From assembly GCA_900554455.1 (NCBI GenBank), contig USHT01000018.1, positions 1 to 11,041 on the forward strand: a stretch of DNA of 11,041 nucleotides. Reading direction: 5' to 3'. Shown here in pieces: positions 1-5,902 of the stretch (positions are counted from its first letter, which is position 1; the number at the start of each line of letters is the position of its first letter). The notes under the pieces are model-generated. The model did no database searches and had not been told where the DNA came from. It saw nothing but the letters and a program-made list of their open reading frames with translations. The stretch comes from an uncultured Collinsella sp. GTDB lineage: Bacteria; Actinomycetota; Coriobacteriia; Coriobacteriales; Coriobacteriaceae. The position numbers and the translations under genes are program-made.

Positions 1-235
1 CGGCAAGGCGCTTGCCCTCCTCGATCATGCCCTCGGCCGTGGTGGCGGTAGACTCGGCAGACACGGGCAGACCCTCGCAGAGCTCGGCAATCTTGAGCAT
101 ATGGGGCTCAAAGTCGGCGAGCTTACCGCCGGTCTTGGCGTACAGGGACGGATTGGTGGTAACACCGGCCAGGCAGCCCCAGCTCTTGGCCTCAGCAATC
201 TCGTCAAGGTTGGCGGTATCGATAAAGAACTTCAT
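1..235 (-). CDS. Fructose-6-phosphate aldolase / transaldolase-like protein, 3' part outside window
   Basis: Only the first 78 codons are inside the window; the family is usually about 215-220 residues. The protein opens [16 protein letters not shown] and carries GVTTNPSL at about residues 24-31, the signature of the TalC/MipB/FSA small transaldolase family, followed by [25 protein letters not shown] sequence typical of the barrel's next strand and helix. Members either cleave fructose-6-phosphate to dihydroxyacetone and glyceraldehyde-3-phosphate or act as transaldolases, using a Schiff-base lysine that would lie beyond the left edge. The two activities cannot be told apart here. The start is ATG at 235, preceded by AGAAGGAG at 6-7 nt. 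It is the last visible gene of the PTS operon, 125 nt after the GatZ-like gene, with a terminator-like hairpin in that gap. Confidence 0.88.
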   Translation of the reverse strand, partial: MKFFIDTANLDEIAEAKSWGCLAGVTTNPSLYAKTGGKLADFEPHMLKIAELCEGLPVSAESTATTAEGMIEEGKRLA

Positions 236-267
236 GGTGCAAACTCCTTCTAAGGAATCCAAAACTC

Positions 268-303
268 AAAAAATAGGACAAAGGGGATGTCCCTTTGTCC
301 TAT
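268..303 (-). terminator. Terminator-like hairpin between gatZ-like and aldolase genes
   Basis: A perfect 13-bp stem (273-285 with 291-303, half-site ATAGGACAAAGGG on the plus strand) encloses a 5-nt loop. Read on the minus strand it runs straight into TTTTTT (268-273), the layout of an intrinsic terminator. It lies 32 nt before the aldolase start codon, with only that gene's ribosome binding site in between, so it may act as an attenuator or allow partial read-through. It could instead be a copy of a dispersed palindromic repeat; only one copy is in this window. Confidence 0.6.
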
Positions 304-305
304 GT

Positions 306-341
306 GCCGGGCCTGCGGCTGGGACATGCCCCAGGCCCGGC
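306..341. repeat. GC-rich inverted repeat after gatZ-like gene
   Basis: GCCGGGCCTG at 306-315 pairs perfectly with CAGGCCCGGC at 332-341 around a 16-nt loop. It sits between the gatZ-like stop codon (361-363) and the terminator-like hairpin at 268-303, so the minus-strand transcript would carry two hairpins in a row. No U-run follows this one. It may protect the 3' end of the upstream message from exonucleases (inference). Confidence 0.55.
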
Positions 342-360
342 GTCGTGTAGGAAAAACTAC

Positions 361-1635
361 CTAGTTCTCGAGAGCCTTCTCGATGCGGCTCGTGACGCCC
401 TTGAGGTTAAGGCCGACGACGTACTGCTTGATCGGGCGCTTGATGTGCTCGATCACAAAGCGCTTGCCGTCGATGTCCTGGGCAGCGAGGTTGCGGTAGA
501 GCTTCTCGACTTGCTCCTTGACCTCGGGATCGTTGAACGCGTAGTGGCCGGAGACATCCAGAATCTTCAGGCTGAGCTCGTCGTCGGCCAGAATGTCGTC
601 AACCTGCAGGTTGACATCGTCGCCGGTCATCCACTTGCGCCAGCGCTCGGTCTTGATAGCCTTGACCAGCAGCGTGTGATACAGGTCGGAGGGATCGCCG
701 CACAGGCCGTTGTCGACCAGAATCTGCTCGGTAGCGCAGAGCTTGAGGTAAGCGCGGGTCTCCTCGGTGCCGTACTGAGGGGCGACATTGGAAGCGGTCA
801 CGTGTGCCGGGATGTGCTCGAGCAGCGTCGCGTCGTCCAGGTAGTCGGCGTTGTGCTCCTTCAGGCCCACGCCGTAGCGCTTGGCCATGTCGGCGAGCTC
901 GCGGGCGTTCTTGAAGTTGTAATGGCCGACCTGCTCGGTCCAACGGGTGAGCGTACCGGTCTGACCGACGATAAAGGTGGGCATGGGGCAGCCGCGCTTC
1001 TCGAGCTCGGGCTGCAGCTGAGAAATGAACTCCTCGTACTTGTCGGTGGAGGTCAGGCCGCCATTGGTCTCCTCGGTACCGACCTCATAGGCAACCTCGG
1101 GCAGGTTATGCTCGCGACGGTACTGCTCAAGATAGTCGATAAGATCGATCGTGCGGCGAAGCACCACGTCGAGCGGAATAACCTTGCCGATCTGATAGGG
1201 GTCCTTGGTGGGGTCGACCATCAGCAGGTCAAAGCCTGCCTCCATATCGGCGACGAAGGACTTGCGGGCGAGCTCCATGGCCTCGTCCTCGGGCAGGTGG
1301 GCGTTACGCTCCTCGTCGCGCTGCCACGGACCGCCGTGATCGCGGCACAGGTAGTACGGACCGGTGTAACCCACCTCGTCGGCAACCTTCTTGATGTCGG
1401 CGGCAAAGCGCGTCTGGTCCCAACCGTTGACGTAGCCGGCGCCCATCTCGTCCATATCGACCTGGTTGCGGCTAGCGATAAACATGGGCGGGAAATCCTC
1501 GTCCTTGGCAAGCTCGAACACGGCCTGAATCAGGTTGGGGCTCATGGGGCCAATGCCGACCATGGTTGCGTGATCGCCGCTGTCCTGCAGCTTGAGCATA
1601 CCCTGAACGGCCTGGCGGATGGTGAGGTTGGACAT
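361..1635 (-). CDS. gatZ: GatZ/KbaZ-family protein (tagatose-bisphosphate aldolase non-catalytic subunit family)
   Basis: This is a full-length 424-residue member of the GatZ/KbaZ/AgaZ family. It opens MSNLTIRQAVQGMLKLQ and has family-like stretches such as MVGIGPMSPNLIQAVF near residues 25-40, YYLCRDHGGPW near 93-103 and FDLLMVDPTKDP near 134-145. In E. coli these proteins are needed for full activity and stability of the class II tagatose-1,6-bisphosphate aldolase GatY/KbaY. Other members, described in galactitol catabolism of Agrobacterium, act alone as tagatose-6-phosphate 4-epimerases. No GatY/KbaY gene is in the window, which favours the stand-alone role but does not prove it, since more operon genes may lie past the left edge. 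The start is ATG 1635, with AGAAGGAG 6 nt upstream. It lies 144 nt after the PTS gene on the same strand. Confidence 0.9.
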   Translation of the reverse strand: MSNLTIRQAVQGMLKLQDSGDHATMVGIGPMSPNLIQAVFELAKDEDFPPMFIASRNQVDMDEMGAGYVNGWDQTRFAADIKKVADEVGYTGPYYLCRDHGGPWQRDEERNAHLPEDEAMELARKSFVADMEAGFDLLMVDPTKDPYQIGKVIPLDVVLRRTIDLIDYLEQYRREHNLPEVAYEVGTEETNGGLTSTDKYEEFISQLQPELEKRGCPMPTFIVGQTGTLTRWTEQVGHYNFKNARELADMAKRYGVGLKEHNADYLDDATLLEHIPAHVTASNVAPQYGTEETRAYLKLCATEQILVDNGLCGDPSDLYHTLLVKAIKTERWRKWMTGDDVNLQVDDILADDELSLKILDVSGHYAFNDPEVKEQVEKLYRNLAAQDIDGKRFVIEHIKRPIKQYVVGLNLKGVTSRIEKALEN

Positions 1636-1676
1636 TTTGTTCTCCTTCTCCAGAGGATTTTTGACAAAAGTTCCCT

Positions 1677-1695
1677 GGGACCCAGATGCGGGCCC
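1677..1695. repeat. Small GC hairpin upstream of gatZ-like gene
   Basis: GGGACCC (1677-1683) pairs with GGGCCC (1690-1695) around a 6-nt loop, with one bulged base. It is one of two hairpins in the 144-nt gap between the PTS gene and the gatZ-like gene. An 11-bp palindrome TTTTGACAAAA (1659-1669) follows it, closer to the gatZ-like ribosome binding site. No promoter was recognised in this gap, so the gatZ-like gene is probably co-transcribed with the PTS gene. Confidence 0.35.
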
Positions 1696-1704
1696 TATCA
1701 GTAC

Positions 1705-1765
1705 GGATGGATTTTGTTGTGTAGGGGCGGTTGTGCGGAGTCAAATCCATCCCTCCGCACAACCG
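1705..1765 (-). other. Two competing stem-loops between PTS and gatZ-like genes
   Basis: A perfect 13-bp stem pairs 1728-1740 with 1753-1765 around a 12-nt loop. Ten of the loop bases (1743-1752, AAATCCATCC on the plus strand) are a perfect complement of 1705-1714 (GGATGGATTT). The transcript could therefore form the hairpin, the alternative 10-bp stem, or a partial pseudoknot. Neither structure is followed by a U-run on the minus strand, so this is not an ordinary intrinsic terminator. It lies 15 nt after the PTS stop codon, a position that suits mRNA processing or 3'-end protection (inference). Confidence 0.6.
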
Positions 1766-1779
1766 GAGTCCTTAAAGGT

Positions 1780-3252
1780 TTACTTGGCCTGCTTATCGAG
1801 CGTGGGCTTCATGGCAATCAGGATTGCAGCGGCGACCACGGAGCCGATCACGATGTCCAGGCAGAACAGCGCGACGTTGTTGGTGGCCAGGGCGACGATA
1901 AAGCCACCGTGCGGGACGTAGCAGTCGATGCCCTGGAAGGCGGCGAGGGCAGCACCCACGGCAGAGCCGATGCAGATGCCGGGCAGGGTGTGGCCAAGGT
2001 CCTTGACCGCGAAGGGGATAGCGCCCTCGGTAATGCCGATGCAGCCCATGAACAGTGCGGAGATACCCATCTGGCGATCGGCGTCATCGAACTTGTTCTT
2101 GGCGATGAGCGCAGCGAGGCCACAGGCGATCGGGGGAATGGCGACGGCGACGCGGAACATGCCGTTGGGGCCATAGATGCCGGAGGCCATGATGGCCATG
2201 GTAAAGGTCGAAGCGGTCTTGTTGATGGGGCCACCCATATCGAAGGCAGTCATAACACCAATAACCAGACCCAGGACAACCGCGGAGCCGCCCTGCAGGC
2301 TACCGAGCACGCTGGTGAGCCAATCCATCACGAAGCCAAGCGGCGTGGCCAGAATGTAGATGTAGGCCATGCCCAGGACGAGCGAGGTCAGAATCGGGAT
2401 GATCAGGATCGGCATGATGGTCTGGATGGTGTTGTTGACCTTCCAGGTCTTCATCCAGCGGACAAAGTAACCGCAGATGACAGCCATGATCATGGCACCC
2501 AAGAAGCCGGTCGAAACGCTGTTGCCACTCGGGGTGACGACGGCGTTGTTAACCAAGTAGCCCAGGACGAAGCTAGGGGCAAGTGCGGGCTTGCCGGCCA
2601 TCGAGTAGGCGATGTATGCCGCAAGCACCGGAATCATCATAGAGATGCCGGCCATGCCGATGGTGTTAAGGCTCACCATCAACGGGTTGGTGACCTCCAT
2701 ACCACTAGCACCGGCAGTACCGGATGCCAACGAGAAGGCGAGGAACACGCCACCGATGACGACAATGGGGATAAAATAGGAAACGCCGGTATTGAATGCA
2801 TTGAGCAGCGTCTTACCCGGATCGGCAAAGATAGACTGCTTGGACGCCGGTGTCGGGGCCTGCGGGGCAGCGGAGACGGCCTTCTTCTCTGCCTTGGCCT
2901 CGGCCTTGGGCGCGTCAACGGCGCCACCCGTCGCCTTGATGATCTCAACGGCCTGGTCGATGATCTTTACCGGATCGGCGATTACATCGGAAGTACCGAC
3001 CTTGAGGAACTTGCCCTCGGCCATCTTCTGCTCAAAACGATCCTCGTTCTCAACACCCACGTCGACGGACTCCAGGACCAGGTCGGCGGAGTCCACGTCT
3101 TCCTGCGTGAGCTCATTCTCGATACCCAGGCCACCCTGAGCCTCGACCTTGCACTCGATGCCACGGGCGGCGCATTCATCCTGAATCGCCTTCTGGGCCA
3201 TATACGTGTGGGCGATACCCACGGTACAGGCGGCAACGCCTACGATCTTCAT
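1780..3252 (-). CDS. PTS fructose-family transporter, IIB-IIC fusion
   Basis: This is a 490-residue membrane protein that imports and phosphorylates a sugar, probably a ketohexose. Residues 1-105 form a fructose-type IIB domain with the phosphocysteine loop around Cys9 (VAACTVGIAHTYMAQ); the usual CPTG is CTVG here. Residues about 107-140 are an Ala/Lys/Pro-rich linker. Residues about 141-490 are the polytopic IIC domain, with many hydrophobic segments and the GGPINK motif at 340-345 that is typical of fructose-family IIC. There is no IIA domain, so a IIA must come from outside the window. The start is ATG 3252, preceded by GAGGGA and directly opening the MKIVGV beta strand; an in-frame upstream ATG at 3354 would add 34 unlikely residues. 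It leads the minus-strand operon and is divergent from a LacI-type regulator. The exact sugar is unknown. Confidence 0.93.
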   Translation of the reverse strand: MKIVGVAACTVGIAHTYMAQKAIQDECAARGIECKVEAQGGLGIENELTQEDVDSADLVLESVDVGVENEDRFEQKMAEGKFLKVGTSDVIADPVKIIDQAVEIIKATGGAVDAPKAEAKAEKKAVSAAPQAPTPASKQSIFADPGKTLLNAFNTGVSYFIPIVVIGGVFLAFSLASGTAGASGMEVTNPLMVSLNTIGMAGISMMIPVLAAYIAYSMAGKPALAPSFVLGYLVNNAVVTPSGNSVSTGFLGAMIMAVICGYFVRWMKTWKVNNTIQTIMPILIIPILTSLVLGMAYIYILATPLGFVMDWLTSVLGSLQGGSAVVLGLVIGVMTAFDMGGPINKTASTFTMAIMASGIYGPNGMFRVAVAIPPIACGLAALIAKNKFDDADRQMGISALFMGCIGITEGAIPFAVKDLGHTLPGICIGSAVGAALAAFQGIDCYVPHGGFIVALATNNVALFCLDIVIGSVVAAAILIAMKPTLDKQAK

Positions 3253-3273
3253 TGCTTCCCTCTTTTCATAGAG

Positions 3274-3285
3274 TTGCGTGCGCAA
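3274..3285. promoter_or_regulatory. Palindrome in the PTS 5' leader, possible operator
   Basis: TTGCGTGCGCAA is palindromic except for its two central bases and lies 21 nt upstream of the PTS start codon. A second, perfect 12-bp palindrome, CGGAGGCCTCCG, lies at 3297-3308. Either could bind the divergent LacI-type regulator downstream of the promoter, but nothing in the sequence identifies the binder. Confidence 0.35.
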
Positions 3286-3352
3286 GACACCGTTTGCGGA
3301 GGCCTCCGGAGCATCCCCTGCCGTTTGGACTTGCTGTCTTTTCGACAAGACC

Positions 3353-3382
3353 AATATAGGTGCTCGTTTTTCTTAATGCCAG
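3353..3382 (-). promoter_or_regulatory. Candidate promoter of the PTS operon
   Basis: On the minus strand CTGGCA (3377-3382) and TATATT (3353-3358) are separated by 18 bp and resemble sigma-70 type -35 and -10 boxes (4/6 and 5/6 matches). Transcription would start near 3345, giving a leader of about 90 nt. A weaker second candidate lies upstream at 3416-3445. Confidence 0.45.
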
Positions 3383-3412
3383 CTTATTTCGGTAAACGCG
3401 CAGGTCAGAGCG

Positions 3413-3445
3413 TTGGTTATGCGATTTAGTTATGCGTTTAACCAA
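3413..3445. promoter_or_regulatory. LacI-type operator candidate with tandem half-sites
   Basis: GTTATGCGTTTAAC (3429-3442) is a palindrome of the form GTTAnnCGnnTAAC with the central CG common in LacI-family operators. Its left half, GTTATGCG, is repeated exactly 13 bp earlier at 3416-3423. The block is also bracketed by TTGGTTA (3413-3419) and TAACCAA (3439-3445). On the minus strand, TTGGTT and CATAAC 18 bp apart (3416-3445) could form a second promoter for the PTS operon that this operator would overlap. The site lies in the divergent gap beside a LacI-family gene, which supports autoregulation and operon control (inference). Confidence 0.45.
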
Positions 3446-3526
3446 AAATGAATCCTGCGATTTTACCCTCGATTTCAAAAGTCAAGAAGTATTTGATTTT
3501 CTCGGTAGACGGCAGATGCGCATGCC

Positions 3527-3543
3527 GGTCGCAAATTTCGACC
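3527..3543. promoter_or_regulatory. 17-bp palindrome upstream of the lacI-type gene
   Basis: GGTCGCAAATTTCGACC is symmetric about its central A apart from one mismatched pair. It lies 124 nt upstream of the regulator's GTG start. An 8-bp palindrome ATGCGCAT (3516-3523) is just beside it. This is a possible operator for the regulator's own promoter; no convincing plus-strand -35/-10 pair was recognised, so the promoter of the regulator remains unplaced. Confidence 0.35.
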
Positions 3544-3654
3544 CCACACGTATACCGCATTTGTTGCATACTCATATGAAAGGAAAAGGTCGCTCACCGA
3601 AGCGTATCCCTCACCAAGACTCAAAGTCATCATGTTGGAAAATGCTCATCTGTC

Positions 3655-3662
3655 GGAAGGAG
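3655..3662 (+). promoter_or_regulatory. Ribosome binding site that sets the lacI-type start
   Basis: GGAAGGAG ends 5 nt before the GTG at 3668. The in-frame ATG at 3632 has no such sequence upstream, so the GTG is preferred. Confidence 0.75.
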
Positions 3663-3667
3663 TCGCT

Positions 3668-4678
3668 GTGGCAAAACAGCGCGTTACGATTGCAGACGTC
3701 GCTCGAGAGGCGGGAACCTCGACGGCAAGCGTCTCGTATTACCTCAACGACAAACGAGAAAAACTTAGCGAAAAGACGCAGAACAAAATCGCGCGCGTCA
3801 TTAAGGAACTCGGATACGTTCCCAATGCCCAGGCGCAAACGCTCACCGGCAAACAAACCCACGTCATCGCCATCATCATTTTGGATAACACCAACAAATG
3901 GGCGGGGCTCGTTCTCAATGGCATGGAGCAGGTCATGCTCCCCGCGGGCTACCAGACGGTCGTTTGCACGAGCAACTTTAACCCCGAGACCGAGCTCATG
4001 TATGTCGACAAAATGCTCTCGCTGGGCGTCGATGGTTTTATCATCCAGCCCACGGCAAATTTCAAGGCCGTTCACGACCGCATCAAGCGCGCCGGCAAGC
4101 CCGTCGTCTTTTTTGACGCGGCCATCTACAGCCCGGGCACGAGCTGGATCAAGACCAACCTCTACGACGGCGTGTACAATGCCACGCAAGCGCTTCTCGA
4201 TGCCGGCTACGAGGACTTTTTCTCCATTGCCGCCAATATGACCGAAATGCGCACCCGCATGGAACGTTTTCAGGGATATGCCGAGGCATTGGCCGCAAAT
4301 GGGCAGCTCTACAAAGCCATCCCCATCGATCACAACAAGCCGTCAATCAACGAGCTCACCGAATACTTTAAATACAAGTTCAACCCCGCCAAGCGCACGC
4401 TCATCTTCGTACAAAACCAATGGGCACTTCCGCGCGTCTATAAGGCGCTTCAGTCCATGGTCCATCTGCTCCCACAGCAAATCGGCCTTTTGGGACTCAA
4501 CTGCGAAGACTGGACCAACCTCACCACGCCAACCGTCTCCACCATCATCGAGCCCGTCGACCAGGAAGGTCGCGAAGCAGCCGAGATGCTGCTCGCCCTA
4601 CTTGACGGTAGCAGCGAACCCGGCGAGCAGCGCATTCTCGAGTGCAAGCTCAACTGGCTCGACTCCACCTCGATCTAG
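3668..4678 (+). CDS. LacI-family transcriptional regulator
   Basis: This is a 336-residue regulator, the usual length for the family. Residues 6-27 (VTIADVAREAGTSTASVSYYLN) are the N-terminal helix-turn-helix, and the hinge follows at about 50-59 (YVPNAQAQTL), where the common Arg of the hinge helix is Gln57. Residues from about 62 onward are the periplasmic-binding-protein-like effector domain, starting HVIAIIILDNTNKW. It most likely senses a sugar or sugar phosphate handled by the divergent PTS operon and represses it, because the two transcription units share a 415-bp control region with palindromes. The recognition helix ends SVSYYLN where many relatives have TVSRVLN, suggesting a non-standard operator. 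The GTG start is chosen over ATG 3632 because of the strong ribosome binding site. Confidence 0.92.
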   Translation: MAKQRVTIADVAREAGTSTASVSYYLNDKREKLSEKTQNKIARVIKELGYVPNAQAQTLTGKQTHVIAIIILDNTNKWAGLVLNGMEQVMLPAGYQTVVCTSNFNPETELMYVDKMLSLGVDGFIIQPTANFKAVHDRIKRAGKPVVFFDAAIYSPGTSWIKTNLYDGVYNATQALLDAGYEDFFSIAANMTEMRTRMERFQGYAEALAANGQLYKAIPIDHNKPSINELTEYFKYKFNPAKRTLIFVQNQWALPRVYKALQSMVHLLPQQIGLLGLNCEDWTNLTTPTVSTIIEPVDQEGREAAEMLLALLDGSSEPGEQRILECKLNWLDSTSI

Positions 4679-4755
4679 ACCGCGGGGCAAATGAATCAGT
4701 AGCGTCTATCCCAAATCTTGAGTATTTGTTCGATAGAACGGCCCCTGCCGGCACC

Positions 4756-4764
4756 TGCTAGACT
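4756..4764 (+). promoter_or_regulatory. Possible extended -10 promoter of the nuclease gene
   Basis: TGC followed by TAGACT (4759-4764) fits an extended -10 element 33 bp before the nuclease start codon. No good -35 box is seen 16-18 bp upstream. The rest of the 119-nt gap after the regulator shows no terminator, so read-through from the regulator gene is also possible. Confidence 0.3.
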
Positions 4765-4797
4765 GGTAGATTCCCAACCATCTAGCCAGGAGCCGCA

Positions 4798-5784
4798 ATG
4801 TCACGCAAGTCCGCCTACAAGCAAGCACTTTCCATCGGCACCGCCGTGGTGCTGGGGTTTGCGTTGTTTACGGGATCGCTCGACGGAGCTCCCAAGCTGC
4901 TGTCGCCGCAAAGCGATGAGCAGGCGGCAGCTCTGGCCGAAAAACAAAACGAGAGTCCCAGCCGCACCGACGACGAGGCAGACCTGGTTGCCCGGCTCGA
5001 ATCGGGAACAGCGAGCTCCTCGGACTCTCAAAATAGCCAAGACTCTGGCGATGGCTCCGAATCCACCACGACCAACACCAACGGCAACGTTGCCTCCGCG
5101 GACAGCGCCGCCACCCCCATCGACGAGGTCGAAAACCCCGACCTCAACCGCGCCCGCGGTGTTTATCTCAGCAGCATTCCCGACTACGCCGGCAACCCCT
5201 ACGTCGCCCTTCGCGCCGACAGCACGCACCCGCTCGGCACACCGTCGTTCACACTCGATGAATACGAACGCGCTACAGAAGAGGGCTGCTTTAAGAAATT
5301 CTCCAAGCTCGACAGTCTGGGCCGCACTCGCAAGGCGCTCGCCTGCGTAGGCCCCGAGTCGCTCGGACAGGGAAAGCGCGGCGATATCTCACGTATCCAT
5401 CCTGCCGGTTGGCACCAGCAGCGCTACGACTTTATTCCGGGTCAGAGCCTCTACAACCGCTGCCACCTCATCGCCTGGTCGCTCTGCGGCGAGAACGCCA
5501 ATCGCAAGAATCTCCTCACCGGCACGCGCTATCTCAACGAGACGGGCATGCTGCCGTTTGAAGAGCAGATCCTCGACTACATCCGCGACACGGGCAGCCA
5601 TGTGCTCTACCGCGTCACGCCCATGTACAACGAAGAGGAACTCGTCTGTCGCGGCGTTCGTCTGGAAGCGCAATCGATCGAGGACCACGGTAAGACCCTG
5701 TGCTTCCACGTGTACTGCTACAACCTGCAGCCGCACGTGCAAATCGACTACGCCACCGGCCGCAACCAGGCATCCGGAGACTAG
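4798..5784 (+). CDS. Exported DNA/RNA non-specific endonuclease
   Basis: This is a 328-residue protein of the beta-beta-alpha metal (His-Me finger) nuclease group, close in type to Gram-positive Endonuclea_NS_2 proteins and streptococcal EndA-like DNases. Residues about 12-30 form a hydrophobic export signal or membrane anchor after a basic N-terminus. Residues about 45-120 are a Ser/Thr/Asp-rich low-complexity spacer, as in surface proteins. The nuclease domain is at about 125-325. The catalytic motif reads LYNRCHLIAW with probable catalytic His223, in place of the classic DRGH, and the probable metal ligand is Asn238 in NRKNLLTGT. It likely degrades extracellular nucleic acid, for nutrition or escape from DNA traps (inference). 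The start is ATG 4798, with CAGGAG 5 nt upstream. It is convergent with the EF-G-like gene. Confidence 0.88.
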   Translation: MSRKSAYKQALSIGTAVVLGFALFTGSLDGAPKLLSPQSDEQAAALAEKQNESPSRTDDEADLVARLESGTASSSDSQNSQDSGDGSESTTTNTNGNVASADSAATPIDEVENPDLNRARGVYLSSIPDYAGNPYVALRADSTHPLGTPSFTLDEYERATEEGCFKKFSKLDSLGRTRKALACVGPESLGQGKRGDISRIHPAGWHQQRYDFIPGQSLYNRCHLIAWSLCGENANRKNLLTGTRYLNETGMLPFEEQILDYIRDTGSHVLYRVTPMYNEEELVCRGVRLEAQSIEDHGKTLCFHVYCYNLQPHVQIDYATGRNQASGD

Positions 5785-5808
5785 TGCCGACTGCGCTGCC
5801 CGTAACCC

Positions 5809-5834
5809 AAAAATGATCCGTCCCCAAGGGATCA
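5809..5834 (-). terminator. Second, weaker hairpin with U-run after EF-G-like gene
   Basis: TGATCC (5814-5819) pairs with GGATCA (5829-5834) around a 9-nt loop. On the minus strand it is followed by TTTTT (5809-5813). It stands downstream of the stronger hairpin at 5838-5867 and would act as a back-up terminator for the EF-G-like gene. The stem is only 6 bp. Confidence 0.4.
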
Positions 5835-5837
5835 AAT

Positions 5838-5868
5838 AAGGCCGCCCCGGTTACCCAGGACGGCCTTT
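5838..5868. terminator. Bidirectional terminator between convergent genes
   Basis: AAGGCCG (5838-5844) pairs with CGGCCTT (5861-5867), and the stem continues inward through CC/GG and GG/CC pairs. On the minus strand the two plus-strand C-A mismatches become G-U pairs, giving an unbroken stem of about 13 bp followed by ATTTGAT. On the plus strand TTT follows. It lies 53 nt after the nuclease stop and 35 nt after the EF-G-like stop, so it probably ends both transcripts, more efficiently for the minus-strand gene. Confidence 0.7.
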
Positions 5869-5902
5869 CCGTCAGCACCTACATTGCAGACAACGCCACA
5901 CG

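Noticed and set aside
1728..1765. Hairpin after the PTS gene as an intrinsic terminator
   Set aside because: There is no U-run on either strand after the stem, and the next gene follows on the same strand without a visible promoter.
3253..3354. Upstream extension of the PTS protein to an ATG at 3354
   Set aside because: The added 34 residues are not domain-like, whereas ATG 3252 has a ribosome binding site and begins exactly at the IIB fold. The extension would also cover the likely operator palindromes.
295..3429. 1044-codon open frame on the plus strand, antisense to the PTS and GatZ-like genes
   Set aside because: It mirrors two clear genes in a GC-rich genome, runs through their intergenic gap, has no recognisable domain and no ribosome binding site, and its His/Asp/Gly-rich sequence is typical of antisense translation.
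3432..4241. Plus-strand open frame overlapping the start of the LacI-type gene
   Set aside because: It is a shifted frame of the regulator with Ser/Pro/Arg-rich translation; the regulator frame has a clear helix-turn-helix and effector domain.
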